Shown here: positions 9,399 through 20,539 of the stretch, one piece after another
How positions within the stretch are numbered: position 1 is the first letter of the stretch
Layout of the letters: each line of letters opens with the position of its first letter
DNA from: Clostridium sp. NkU-1
GTDB taxonomy: Bacteria; Bacillota_A; Clostridia; Lachnospirales; Lachnospiraceae
Assembly (NCBI GenBank): GCA_001312405.1
Contig: BBDR01000001.1
Span: forward strand, 434,001 to 498,000
Direction of reading: 5' to 3'
Length of the DNA: 64,000 bases
Made by a program: the position numbers and the translations under genes
The notes under the pieces: generated by a model
Databases searched by the model: none
Seen by the model: the letters and a program-made list of their open reading frames with translations, nothing else
What the model was told of the DNA's origin: nothing

Positions 9399-11355
9399 CT
9401 ATTCCTCCATATCCGTGTTCTCGTATATTGTCTGTCCCTGGAGACGTACCAGAGACCGAGCCTCTTCCGTAAGCTCATCAAATGCCGGAATCTGTCCCAC
9501 CACATTTTCTGTCAGCCAGTTCATGGTGGTTATTTCCTCCGGAGTAAGACTTTCGTTTTCCCCGCACTGGATTTGTCCGTCCTGAGAATAAATAGTTCCT
9601 TCAAAAGGCTGAAAGCTTCCAGCCCGTATAGAATTCCTTAAAAATGTAATCAGCCGGCTTGTTCCGTGAGGCAGATTGTGAGAGCAGATGACATCGATCA
9701 CATCTGCCGACATCCCCCACCAGTAATTGATGGCCTGTTTCCCCTTCATTTCTTTCCTGTCGGAATCTCCGTGGCATATAATATTGACAATTTTTTTCGT
9801 AAAACTTCCCCCAGTGCCAGATCGGGCTCGCCAGATTCTTAAGGCTTCCATCGGGATTTTTCTGGTAAAGTCCGTATTCTCTGGTAGGCGTCTGTGGAGT
9901 TATCATATCATCCCTGAGATAAAGGTAACTTTCTCTTTTTCCAGCTCTGCATGTGCATCCCTGTTCTTCACCTTTGACCATTCTAAGTACACCTTGGCAT
10001 ATGGATTGATCATCCTGGCTCCCAGAGCAAATGCATTGATGTTGGCAATGGTGCCGTAGATGGGATAATCAGCGATATATCCGATCTTCTCATTCCGGGA
10101 CATGGAAGCTGCCAAAGCTCCCATAAGGAATTTCGATTCATACATTCTCCCATAATAAGTACAGATAGAAGAATAAGACATATTAACGGAACAGTTGAAA
10201 ACCTTTACCTCCGGATGATCGATTGCAGTTTTCACGCTTAGATTTATCATCTGGGAGTTCGTAGTAAATATGACATTGCACCTGGCCGCAATTGCCAGAT
10301 CAATGGCACTGGCAATCTCCGGCTCAGTATCTGCATTAAAAAAATGCAACCGTTTGAATGTCGCCGTTAAACGCCTGCTCCAGATACATCCTGCCCAGCT
10401 CATGCCCGTAAGCCCAGCTTGAATTTTCCGCTGTCTTCGCATGGATAAATGCAATTTTTAACATCTGCGGTTCAATGGCCTGGAACGGGCGCAGCCAGTT
10501 AATGAGCCTAAGGGGGCTATCCGATGTTTCCGCTATCTCTTCCGGCTGTTCAACCAAAGCGATCTTATTTCCTCTGGAAGCCAGAAGGAGTTCATCCTTT
10601 ATCCTTACAAGGTCTTTTTTTATCTGCCCCTCGATCCGGTCCTTCACCGTCCGGTATCCGAACAGTTCCACATAAACCAGAAACGCATCCGAACAGGTCA
10701 TATCGTAATCATCACCGCCAAAGGCATGAAATGCTTTGGAAAAGCGGTCATAAGCGGACTTAAAGATGATCCTGTCATCCTCGCTCCAGGGCTCTCCCGG
10801 GTTTTTATTCATGGCCTTTATCAGCTTGTCATAGCTTCCCTCTTTGCTGAACCAAACGTCGCAGTTAAAGGAGACCTGGTAAAAATCCAGAAATTCATAG
10901 TAAAGCCTGTTATCTAAGTCATCGGTCCTCTTTGGAATCAGGCGGGTGACCGAGGCCGAAATGCTGAAAGCACCCACATATTTTAAAACGCTGACCCTTT
11001 TATTGCCCTCCTGAACGTAATACTGGTTCATAAATTCATAAGCTTCAATAGGATCATGGATTCCCTCTTCAATCTGGTGGTCATATAAATACGCCCATTT
11101 CGCTCCAAATTCCGATTTCTCCGATAAAAGAGGCATGAAATTACTGGCAAAGGCGCTGGTTCGCCCCTCAGTTTTCGTTCCTACCACCTTTTCCAGAGGA
11201 ATATCCATGATTCCCAAGTTCACTTCCGAAACAATATCCGTAAAAGACAGTATCTCATCCAGCACCGGCAGATAGGGATATTCTCCCTTTGATACGGAAG
11301 CCTGATATTGCCTGCGGCCCCGCCTTAATGCCCCTACGTAATCGTATAATGCCAT
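9399..11355 (-). CDS. cytosolic BMP-type ligand-binding protein with ParB-like N-terminal segment, three frameshifts
   Basis: Joined length about 650 residues. The N-terminal 300 residues hold VQEGNKRVSVLKYVGA, which resembles the ParB/Srx nucleotide-binding motif, followed by a helical stretch. The second half is a basic membrane protein (BMP/Med/PnrA-like) fold: MLKIAFIHAKTAENSSWAYG, then IFTTNSQMINLSVKTA and GYIADYPIYGTIANINAFALGA. There is no signal peptide or lipobox, so it should bind a ligand (nucleosides in known BMP proteins) inside the cell. Shifts: T7 at about 10337-10343 (needs T6), one G missing near 9906, and A7 at about 9791-9797 (needs A6). Start ATG 11355 follows GGAGG. It is coupled to the downstream phosphoesterase. 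Confidence 0.75.
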
Positions 11356-11447
11356 CCGTTTTCCCTCCAACATTTTCTAAGGTTATTTTAGCATTAAAAC
11401 AGCTTTCTGTACAGATTATTCAGGAGGCCCATTAAAGTGTTAGTCAG

Positions 11448-11911
11448 TTAAAGATTTCTCACCTTAAAGTCTCTTTCCAGTTCTCTTTTCTGATCCTTTT
11501 TAGCAATGTCATCTCTTTTATCGTATAGCTTTTTACCTCTGGCAAGTCCGATCTCCACCTTCACCAGGCTGCCTTTAAAATATACCTGCAGAGGAACCAG
11601 GGTATATCCCTTCTGGGCGATCTTTGCATCCAGCTTTCCGATCTCAGACTTGTGAAGCAGCAGCTTTCTGACCCTCAGCGGATCCTTGTTAAAAATATTT
11701 CCTTTTTCATAAGGCTGATGTTCATGCCACAAACATAAACTTCTCCTTTATCAATTCTCACAAAGGATTCCTTTACGCTGCATTTGCCCATGCGGATGGA
11801 TTTTACTTCTGTTCCGGCCAGTTCGATGCCGGCCTCGTATTTTTCATCAATAAAATAATCGTGATATGCCTTTTTATTATTGGCAATTAATTTGAAACTC
11901 TCTTTCCCCAT
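11448..11911 (-). CDS. smpB: SsrA-binding protein, one frameshift
   Basis: Partner of tmRNA in ribosome rescue. The first part has [18 protein letters not shown] and [17 protein letters not shown]; the second has [22 protein letters not shown] and the basic tail [18 protein letters not shown]. They join near 11723, where one C is missing: ISLMKK is read in place of ISPYEKG. About 154 residues, normal. Start ATG 11911 lies seven bases after AGGAGG; an ATG at 11917 is too close to the site. The secG-rnr-smpB order is the usual Firmicutes one. No tmRNA gene is seen in the window. Confidence 0.93.
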
Positions 11912-11925
11912 TTTCATTCCTCCTG

Positions 11926-14069
11926 TTATTCCTCTTCAAAACTCTTCGCCGGAATAAAGTCGATGGTACGCAAAAGTTTATCCGTACCCAGCACCATGAC
12001 CCTGATAGGCTGACCAAGTTTATAGGTCTTTTTTTGTCATTTCTCCTACCAGCTCATAATGTTCTTCATCAAAATGATAATAATCATCCTGGAGCTGATT
12101 CACATGAATCAAGCCCTCTACGGTATTGGGAAGCTCCACATAAAGCCCCCAGTTGGTCACTCCGGAAATCACTCCGTCAAACTCTTCCCCAACGTGTCTG
12201 GACATATATTCGCACTTTTTAAGCTTAATGGTCTCCCGCTCGGCTTCATCGGCCCTCCGCTCCATGGCAGAGGACTGGACTGACACCTGCTGAAGGATCT
12301 TATCGTAATGGCTGATCCTCTTCTCAGATAAGCCTGATCTTAAGTTCTCCTTAATAATGCGGTGGATCTGCAAGTCCGGATACCTTCTGATTGGAGAGGT
12401 AAAGTGTGTGTAATATTTAGCCGCCAGACCAAAGTGCCCGGTATTTGCAACCGTATATTTGGCCTGTTTCATGGAACGCAGGGCCAGACGGCTGATCAGG
12501 GCTTCTTCCGGCGTATCTTCTGCATTGGCGAGCAGTTTCTGGACTTCCTTCGGGTAAACCTCACCGTTGTGGAAACGGATGGAATATCCAAAATTATTAA
12601 TCAAAGTTGCAAGGCTCTTCATCTTTTCCGGATCCGGATTATCATGAGTACGGTAGAGGAAGGGGATCTCCTGCCAAAAATAATCCTCCGCAACCGTCTC
12701 ATTTGCCATCAGCATAAAATCCTCAATGATTTTCGTTGCCGCATTTCTTTCATAAGGCTTGATTTCCAGAGGCTTTCCCCGTTCATCAAGAATCACCTTT
12801 GTTTCCGGGAAATCAAAATCAATGGAGCCCCTCTTCTTTCTCTTTTCCCGCAGAATATCAGCCAGTTCCTTCATTTGCTCAAACATGGGAACAAAAGCTT
12901 CGTATTCCTTCATAACCGCCTCATCCCGGTCGGTTATAATGGCGTTGACTGCTGTATAGGTCATTCTCCGGTCTACGTTTATGATGGTTTCCGCTATCCG
13001 GTGTCCCATTACATTGCCGTTTTCATCAATGTCCATGATGCAGCTTAAAGCCAGCCGGTCTTCTCCCTGGTTTAAGGAGCAGATTCCATTTGACAGCTTA
13101 TGGGGCAGCATGGGGATTACCCGGTCCACAAGATAAACACTGGTCCCCCGTCTTAAAGCTTCCTCATCCAATGGGCTGTTTTCCGTTACGTAATTTGTAA
13201 CATCAGCGATGTGGACGCCTAAGGTATAGGCTCCGTCCTTTTTTTGATATGGTAATGGCATCGTCAAGGTCCTTTGCATCTTCCCCATCAATGGTAACTG
13301 TCTGTAAATTTCTTAAGTCCAGGCGTCCCTGCATGTCTTTGCCGGTAACCGTATCCGGCACTGCTCCTACCTGTTTCATCACGCCGTCCAGAAATTCCTC
13401 CGGAAGCCCATATGCTCTTACAATCGAAAGAATATCCGTACCAGGATCATTGACGTGGCCAATGATTTCCGTTATGATCCCTTCCGGTTTCCGTTCCGGC
13501 CCGCCAAAATCCGTAACCTTAACCACCACCTTGTGACCGGTCACTGCTCCCATGTCCTTGCCCTGGGGAACGAACACATCCTTTGAAATCTTCTGGTTGT
13601 CCGGAATGACGAAACCAAAACTCTTATTTTTCTGGTAATACCCTATGATCTCCTCATTTGCATGGACCAGCACCTTGATCACATGGCCCTCAGCCCTTTT
13701 TCCGTTACCCGGCTTTGATTCGGCCGATATCTGCACGGTATCACCGTGAAGTGCGCCGCCTGTCTTATCTTCCGGAATAAAAATATCCTGATCAAGCCCT
13801 TCTACCGCTACAAAACCAAAGCCTTTGGAGTGTCCGGAAAATACTCCGGCAATGGAGCCGATATCCGGCTTTCCGTATTTTCCTTTTTGTGATACGCCAA
13901 TCTTTCCTTCCGCTAAAAGTGCATTAAGTACCTCTTTTAAATCTTCCCTCTGCTCCTTTGGAATGTTAAAAAGAATGGCTAATTCCTTTAATTTCATAGG
14001 CACATAGGCAGGATCATGAATCAGCTGGAGAAGCATGGCTTTCCTTTGCGTTAACTGTTCTTCTGTCAT
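11926..14069 (-). CDS. rnr: ribonuclease R, two frameshifts
   Basis: 3'-5' exoribonuclease that degrades structured RNA and works with SmpB-tmRNA. The joined protein has about 714 residues: an N-terminal winged helix, two cold-shock/OB domains (residues 70-220), the RNB catalytic domain with DAKDLDDAI, the aspartate-rich active site, then [14 protein letters not shown] and [18 protein letters not shown], and an S1 domain at the end. Shifts lie at 13239-13245 and 12029-12035: each has A7 on the coding strand where A6 gives [17 protein letters not shown] and [14 protein letters not shown]. The end SFEEE lies at 11926, 15 bases before smpB starts. Confidence 0.93.
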
Positions 14070-14266
14070 TGTTTTCCTCTCTTAACTATCATTTTTATCT
14101 ATCTTTTTTCATTCTTTCCTATATTATCGGATGCAGAAAGCACTTCCCATAATCGGATGGACGGGGCAAAGAACGCCCCTTTTATCAGAATCTGCTTTGC
14201 ATTTTCTGATAAGTTATATTATCTGCACTTTAACAACAGGTATTACAAATACTTCCCCATTATGCG

Positions 14267-14303
14267 AAAAAAACACCCTTGTTGCCATATCACAAGAGTG
14301 TTT
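14267..14303 (-). terminator. terminator after secG
   Basis: On the minus strand AAACACTCTTGT pairs with AACAAGGGTGTTT and is followed by a run of T. It starts a few bases past the secG stop, so much secG transcription would end before rnr. Confidence 0.75.
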
Positions 14304-14308
14304 AATCT

Positions 14309-14542
14309 TTACAGTATATTCAGATTCAGTACCAGTGCCAGAATGAAAAACAGGACTGCTCCGTATTTTGTGAATTTCTCCAGTTTTCCTTCCATGGAAC
14401 GGCCTTTATTTCTGCCCCAGTAGGTATCTGCCATACCGCCGATAGAACCAAGGCCCTGACTCTTTCCTTCCTGTAAAAGGATTATTGCTGATAAAGCAAC
14501 ACATATGATAACAAATATGATTGATAAAATAATCCTGATCAT
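14309..14542 (-). CDS. secG: preprotein translocase subunit SecG
   Basis: Small membrane subunit of the SecYEG channel. 77 residues with two hydrophobic helices: MIRIILSIIFVIICVALSAI at the N-terminus and AVLFFILALVLNLNIL at the C-terminus. Between them is the family loop LLQEGKSQGLGSIGG. ATG 14542 is chosen since GGAGG is eight bases before it and the longer frame begins with a GTG at 14551 inside that spacing. Located before rnr and smpB. Confidence 0.93.
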   Translation of the reverse strand: MIRIILSIIFVIICVALSAIILLQEGKSQGLGSIGGMADTYWGRNKGRSMEGKLEKFTKYGAVLFFILALVLNLNIL

Positions 14543-14703
14543 TTTTCCCACCTCCTATAGTCAAACAAAGGATATCATACCATAATTTATCTGAAAATAC
14601 AATATATTTTTATATTTTTATATTCATCCTTATGTGTCCCGGCATCAGGTCCTGCCCATGGCATGTATCCATGAGGAGATTTCGGTTCTTTTCCTTTGAC
14701 CGG

Positions 14704-15906
14704 TCAGCCAGAATATTCCATGACTGCCCGCCAAGTTTTCCTGTAAAATTCTTCAATGCGCAGAAGCTCATTGTATTTGGCGGTACATTCCCCCCTGCAC
14801 GGTGCGCCGCTCTTTACATAATCGGCATGTACAGCCGCTGCCATGTCTGCAAGGAAAGACTCTTCCGTATCCTGCACATCACTGGCAATGATCACCTTAT
14901 TTCCGGCTTTTCTTGCCTTTTCCACCATTTCAAGTGCCCCGGTAACAGTTCCCGCCTGTTCCATCCGGATGATCGTGGCATTAGCCGCTGCAAAATCATC
15001 GGAAACCAGAAGGGTGCGGTGCTCCAGTAACTTCATCATTTGCTCTCTTCCCTCCAGATCTTCTTTCCAAAGACCGTTCATGACCGCACAGATGGGAAAT
15101 CCGTCCGCCAGCCTCAGATAATAGGCAAGCATATCCTTTTGTGCCCTGTTTATGGTGATTCCGCCCTTCCTGCTTTCCTTTGAAAAACAGTAGGTACCGT
15201 CTTCCTTTACGTACAACCGGTCTGCATCTGCATTGATGGCCACCAGCACATCTTCCCCCGGCTTATATCCGGTAAGCATAAAAGCATCCATTAAATAATG
15301 CAATGCTTCCTCTGAGTTTTTCATATCCGGTTCAAAGCCGCCCCCATCTCCTGTGGAGGTGCCAAAACCGCTCATGGATAAAAGCCTTTTTAATGTCTGA
15401 TAAATCTCCACTCCCATGCGCAGTCCTTCCGAATAGGAGTTCGCTCCCTGAGGCACGATCATGATCTCATGAAAATCAAGACCTTTATCCCCGCCTCCTC
15501 CGCTTATCATGCTCATCATGGGAACCGGCATCACAGGAGCCGAGGTTCCGCCCAGATAACGGTAAAGGGGAAGACGAAGTCCTGCGCCTGCTGCCCTTGC
15601 AACCGCCATGGATAAAGCCAAAATCCCCTGATTCCCATCTCCTTCTGCTCTTATTTCCTCTGCCGCCTGGGAAAGCATCCGGTCTATTTTTCCCTGGTCT
15701 GATGCATCCTCAAACAAAATGATCTCCGAAAGCCAGTCATTGACCAGCCTCGCCTGCTCCTCTGCTCTTCCGGTGTTTCCCAAGGAAACCGCTGCTCTTC
15801 CATGGGCACCGTTTTCCAGGATCACCTCAGCTTCTACTCCCGGGTATCCCCAGGAATCCCCAACAATTCTTCCGGTTATTTCTATAATATCAAGGCCGTT
15901 TAACAT
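14704..15906 (-). CDS. enolase paralogue lacking most catalytic residues
   Basis: A 400-residue protein aligned by eye with enolase over its full length (GTSAPVMPVPMMSMISGG, FHEIMIVPQGANSY, TGDGGGFEP, SGAPCRGECTAKYNELLRIEE). The key positions are changed: the GDEGG glutamate is Gly188; the metal-binding Asp of LDxAASE is Asn225; IED of the next metal site is Met276-Asn277; the catalytic Lys of IKxNQIGT is Arg314; the SHRSGETED loop is ASDVQDTEE; the His of the NGGxHA loop is absent. Only the QEF-type Glu147, the SDD aspartates and Lys365 remain. It cannot be a normal enolase. Roles as a scaffold, a regulator or a different reaction are open. It stands alone, between secG and pheT. Confidence 0.82.
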   Translation of the reverse strand: MLNGLDIIEITGRIVGDSWGYPGVEAEVILENGAHGRAAVSLGNTGRAEEQARLVNDWLSEIILFEDASDQGKIDRMLSQAAEEIRAEGDGNQGILALSMAVARAAGAGLRLPLYRYLGGTSAPVMPVPMMSMISGGGGDKGLDFHEIMIVPQGANSYSEGLRMGVEIYQTLKRLLSMSGFGTSTGDGGGFEPDMKNSEEALHYLMDAFMLTGYKPGEDVLVAINADADRLYVKEDGTYCFSKESRKGGITINRAQKDMLAYYLRLADGFPICAVMNGLWKEDLEGREQMMKLLEHRTLLVSDDFAAANATIIRMEQAGTVTGALEMVEKARKAGNKVIIASDVQDTEESFLADMAAAVHADYVKSGAPCRGECTAKYNELLRIEEFYRKTWRAVMEYSG

Positions 15907-15985
15907 CTTTTTGCCTCCTGTCCTTTCTTACATTCTTACCGTAAGGATTGACGGAATTTACCAGTTCCATGCAGGTACAAAAGAA

Positions 15986-16027
15986 AAAAGATGCCAGGAT
16001 GGTTTTCCTTTCATCCTGACATCTTTC
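15986..16027 (-). terminator. terminator of pheST
   Basis: On the minus strand AAAGATGTCAGGATG pairs with CATCCTGGCATCTTT and is followed by T and pyrimidine-rich sequence. It lies 28 bases after the corrected pheT stop. Confidence 0.8.
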
Positions 16028-16054
16028 CTAATTAGTTTACGTGTTAAACGGCTT

Positions 16055-18477
16055 TTATGCCCGAAGTTCAATTCCCAGTCCCTGTAATCCGTTAAGAATT
16101 TTTTTTCATAACAGCAAGAACCTCCTGCTCCTCCAGGGTATGATCACCTGCACGGAAGGTGATGGAATATGCAACAGACTTATATCCAGATAAAATCTGG
16201 GTTCCTTCATAAATATCGAAAAGCTCATAGCTTTCCAATATCTTTCCGCCACGCTGATCAATGATCTCTTCGATCTGTCCCACCAGAATTTCCTTTGGAA
16301 CCACCATGCTGATATCCCTGGTAACAGCCGGATATTTTGCAATTCCGGTGTATTTCCGGTCAAAGCTTGTAAACGGGATCATGGATGGCATATCGATCAC
16401 AGCCACATAGGTCCGTTCCCCGATCTTATAGTTGTCAGCCACCTCCGGATGAACTTCTCCCAGATATCCGATGGTCACTCCATCATAAATGATATCTGCC
16501 TGTCTTCCTGGATGAAGGAATGTTTTTCCGCCCTTTGGATCATAATGAGGCTTTTTGTGCATTCCCGTTTTATCGAAGAATTCTTCAACAACGCCCTTCA
16601 TATCAAAGAAATCGCCATCCCCGTAAAAGCCAAGGGTAAACTGCATTCTTTCATCAGGAAGCTCTGTTAATGGAAGCGCCTTTGGAAGATAAATATTGGC
16701 CAGCTCATAAAGGCGGACATTCTTATTCCGGCGGTTGTAGTTGGTGGATAAGGAGTTTAACATTCCATGAAGAGGGGAGGTCCTCATAACGCTGAAATCC
16801 TCTCCCAAAGGATTTAATATATTCACTGTCACACGGAGCGGGCTGTCATCCGGAATCAGCAGCCGGTCAAATACCTTGGGGCTTTCAAAGGAATAGGTCA
16901 TTCCCTGGGAAAATCCGCAGAATTCCGCCACCTCTCTGGCTACCTCTTCTATTCTTAATTTATAGGACAGCTTGCCGGTGGTTGCCTCACCTGTTGGAAG
17001 GGATACGGGGATCTTGTCATATCCAAAGAATCTGGCAACTTCCTCAGCCAGATCTGCCATACAGCCTAAATCCTGACGGAAGGTAGGAATGAGGATTTCA
17101 CCTGCCGCTTCATCATATCCCAAATCCAGCTTTTTAAAGTATCCAAGCATTGTTTCCGGTTCAATCTCAGTTCCCAGAAGCCTGTTCATCTTTTCCGGCT
17201 CAAAGGGAAGTCTTTTCCCTTCCCGCTTGGACGGATAAATATCGATCATGCCGCCTACGACTTCTCCTGCACCCAGTTCTTCAATCAGCTGACAAGCGCG
17301 GTTAATGGCTTCCTCGGCGTTGTTTGGATCAAGCCCTTTTTCGAATTTGCCGGAAGCATCGGTCCTTAATCCAACTTTTTTTGGAAGAAAGCCGGATATT
17401 GGTTCCGTCAAAGCAGGCGCATTCAAACACCATGGTATTCACCTCATCGGTGATCTTGGAGTTCTCTCCTCCCATGATGCCGGCGATTCCTACCGCTTTT
17501 TCCCCATCATTGATCATGAGAATGGTGCTGTCCAGCTTTCTTTCCTGTCCGTCAAGGGTCTGGAAGGTATCGCCTTCTTTCGCGCGTTTTACAATGATCT
17601 CATGATTTGCAAGCAGGTCATAATCAAAGGCATGCATTGGCTGTCCGTACTCTTCCATCACATAATTTGTGATATCCACAATATTATTAATAGGGCGGAT
17701 TCCGCATGCGGCAAGACGTCTCTGCATCCAAACCGGAGAAGGAGCAAGCTTGATATTTTTTACCATTCTTGCGCAATAGCGGGGACAAAGGCTGCTGTCT
17801 TCTACGGATACCTTCAGATAGTTATGGATATCCTCGCTGTTGCCTGTGGCCGTTACCACCGGAGGCACAAAGGTCTTATGAAAGGTTGCAGCCGCTTCTC
17901 TTGCAATTCCTATTACACTGTAGCAGTCCACACGGTTTGAGGTGATTTCGTATTCAAATACGGAATCACGGAGGCCCAGCACCTCAACGGCGTCAGCACC
18001 TACTTCCGTATCCTCAGGCAAAATATAAATTCCGCTTTCCGGAGCATCCGGATACATTTCACTGGAAAATCCCAGTTCTTCAATGGAGCACATCATGCCG
18101 CAGGATTCGATTCCTCTAAGCTTCCCCTTTTTGATCTTAATTCCTTCTTCCGGAAGAGGACCGCCGTCATGGCCTCCTGCCACCTTACCCCCATCTAATA
18201 CAACAGGAATCTTATCTCCGGTCTTTACATTGGATGCGCCTGTGACGATCTGTACGGTTTCCGCTCCAACATTGACCTGACAGATGATTAACTTATCCGC
18301 ATCCGGATGACGCTCTATGGATAATATCTGTCCAACTACAATTTTCTCTAAGTTTTTATCCAGGCATACATAGCCCTCAACCTTTGATCCGGTAAGTGTC
18401 ATGGCATCTGTATAGTCCTGAGCCGTTACGTCTAAATCCGGAACGTATGCTTTAATCCATGATAATGGTGTATTCAT
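16055..18477 (-). CDS. pheT: phenylalanine--tRNA ligase beta subunit, two frameshifts
   Basis: Beta chain of the (alpha-beta)2 PheRS. The joined protein has about 807 residues in the usual domain order: N-terminal EMAP/OB tRNA-binding domain (VGQILSIERHPDADKLIICQVNVG), B3/B4 editing domain (EITSNRVDCYSVIGIAREAA), B5 domains, and a C-terminal ferredoxin-fold anticodon-binding domain (KYPAVTRDISMVVP). Shifts: A7 at about 17370-17376 where A6 gives RLSSKKVGLRTDASGKFEKG, and A8 at about 16099-16106 where A7 gives the normal tail MKKILNGLQGLGIELRA. The gene follows pheS by 18 bases under T-box control. Confidence 0.95.
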
Positions 18478-18495
18478 TGATCTATCTCCCTTTCC

Positions 18496-19517
<1,022 letters not shown>

Positions 19518-19574
19518 CGTGCTCTCCTTCTTTCCATAATCAAATTTTATATTTACTGTTTTAACAGTAAGATG

Positions 19575-19863
19575 AACTAAAAAAAACTCCGCCCCAAAAA
19601 GGGACGAAGCTATATTCGCGGTACCACCCTGATTCCTGTGTATCACACAGGCACTCGGTATACGTAACGTGTATTGACGTCATGACTTACCCGCCAGAAT
19701 GGCCGCCTAAGCTGCTTCTGGTTTCAATCATGCTGCTTCGGTGGGAAATTCAATCTCTTAGCTGAACTTAAAAGGGCTTACAGCCGATGGCCCCTTCTCT
19801 CTGGAAGAAAATAAGGATTTACTTACACCTTCATTGCATTTAATATTTTTAATTGTAGCGTTA
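19575..19863 (-). ncRNA. T-box leader controlling pheST
   Basis: The leader holds the T-box AGGGTGGTACCGCG (19617-19630, minus strand), which forms the antiterminator and pairs with the uncharged tRNA 3' end. It is followed by a terminator stem CGTCCC-TTTTT-GGGGCGGAG and a T run at 19580-19609. Upstream, a long stem I region with paired segments (about 19700-19820) contains GAATTTCCC, where TTC would be the phenylalanine specifier codon. Low charging of tRNA-Phe would allow read-through into pheS. Confidence 0.92.
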
Positions 19864-19869
19864 CGTACC

Positions 19870-19898
19870 ATTGTAATAACGGATGTTCAAAATGTCAA
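19870..19898 (-). promoter_or_regulatory. promoter of the T-box-pheST unit
   Basis: Perfect TTGACA, 17-base spacer and TACAAT on the minus strand, placing the transcript start near 19863, right before the T-box stem I. Confidence 0.85.
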
Positions 19899-19962
19899 GG
19901 ACTATTTTTATATGGATCCTGCCAGAAGGAAATAAGGCGGGCATCTGCCCTTTTTCTTTTTT

Positions 19963-20202
19963 TTAAATAGCATCCTTATAGGCTTCTTCTAATATTCTTT
20001 TAAATTCCAGGAGTATTTCATAGGTTTCCGCCCGTTTTTCCAGGTGCTCTATGAAAATATCAATATACTCCTTATCTTCAGCTCTTTTTGTTTTCTCAAT
20101 CTCAACTTTTTCTTTTTCAGTTTTATAAAAATGGACCAGCAAAATTATAAGTACACTCTCAGCTATCAGTGCACCCGTCAATATGATATCTAAAAAACTC
20201 AT
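19963..20202 (-). CDS. small membrane protein with coiled coil, unknown
   Basis: 79 residues. One hydrophobic helix at residues 4-25 (ILTGALIAESVLIILLVHFY), then a highly charged Lys/Glu helix suited to a coiled coil up to the end. No family is recognised. The layout resembles small membrane-anchored scaffold or phage-type YtxH-like proteins, but nothing specific supports that. The frame is intact and Glu/Lys rich. It is preceded by TTTTCCCCC on the plus strand, that is GGGGGAAAAA before ATG 20202, a plausible ribosome site. Confidence 0.6.
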   Translation of the reverse strand: MSFLDIILTGALIAESVLIILLVHFYKTEKEKVEIEKTKRAEDKEYIDIFIEHLEKRAETYEILLEFKRILEEAYKDAI

Positions 20203-20539
20203 TTTTTTCCCCCTGTTCTTTTAAACCATAAAATACGGTCAAGATTTTTACTCTGTCTTTTACAGATTCATAATCTTAATCCATTCCTGTAATGTGACCG
20301 TAAAAATCATCCATACCCCCTTCCTTTATCCGTATACTGCAAAGGAATTCTTACGGGCCTGAAAGAGGCCGCCCTTCCAGCTTCCATAATAATCTCTGAC
20401 ATATTCATACCGCCTTTATAATGCTATTTTATATTGAATATCGAAATTTATAAAGTGTTTCATAACAAAAAAATAATAATAGCGCAGAAAAGTATAATTT
20501 AAATCACTTTCTGGCGCCATTTTTATATTTATATGGGAA
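20203..20539. other. gap with no confident gene
   Basis: AT-rich region between the small membrane protein and the exporter. A 33-codon frame with weak support (minus, 20307-20408, MNMSEIIMEAGRAA) is the only start with a partial ribosome site. No hairpin with a T run was found at the end of the exporter gene. Confidence 0.4.

Noticed and set aside
12362..13048. 228-codon plus-strand frame inside the ribonuclease R gene
   Set aside because: It lies fully opposite a well-supported gene, has no ribosome site and its protein shows no family pattern; a shadow frame.
17305..17940. 211-codon plus-strand frame opposite pheT
   Set aside because: Antisense to an essential, clearly coding region; no start signal.
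20307..20408. 33-codon minus-strand frame MNMSEIIMEAGRAA
   Set aside because: Partial ribosome site only, no hairpin, no family; not enough to call a gene.
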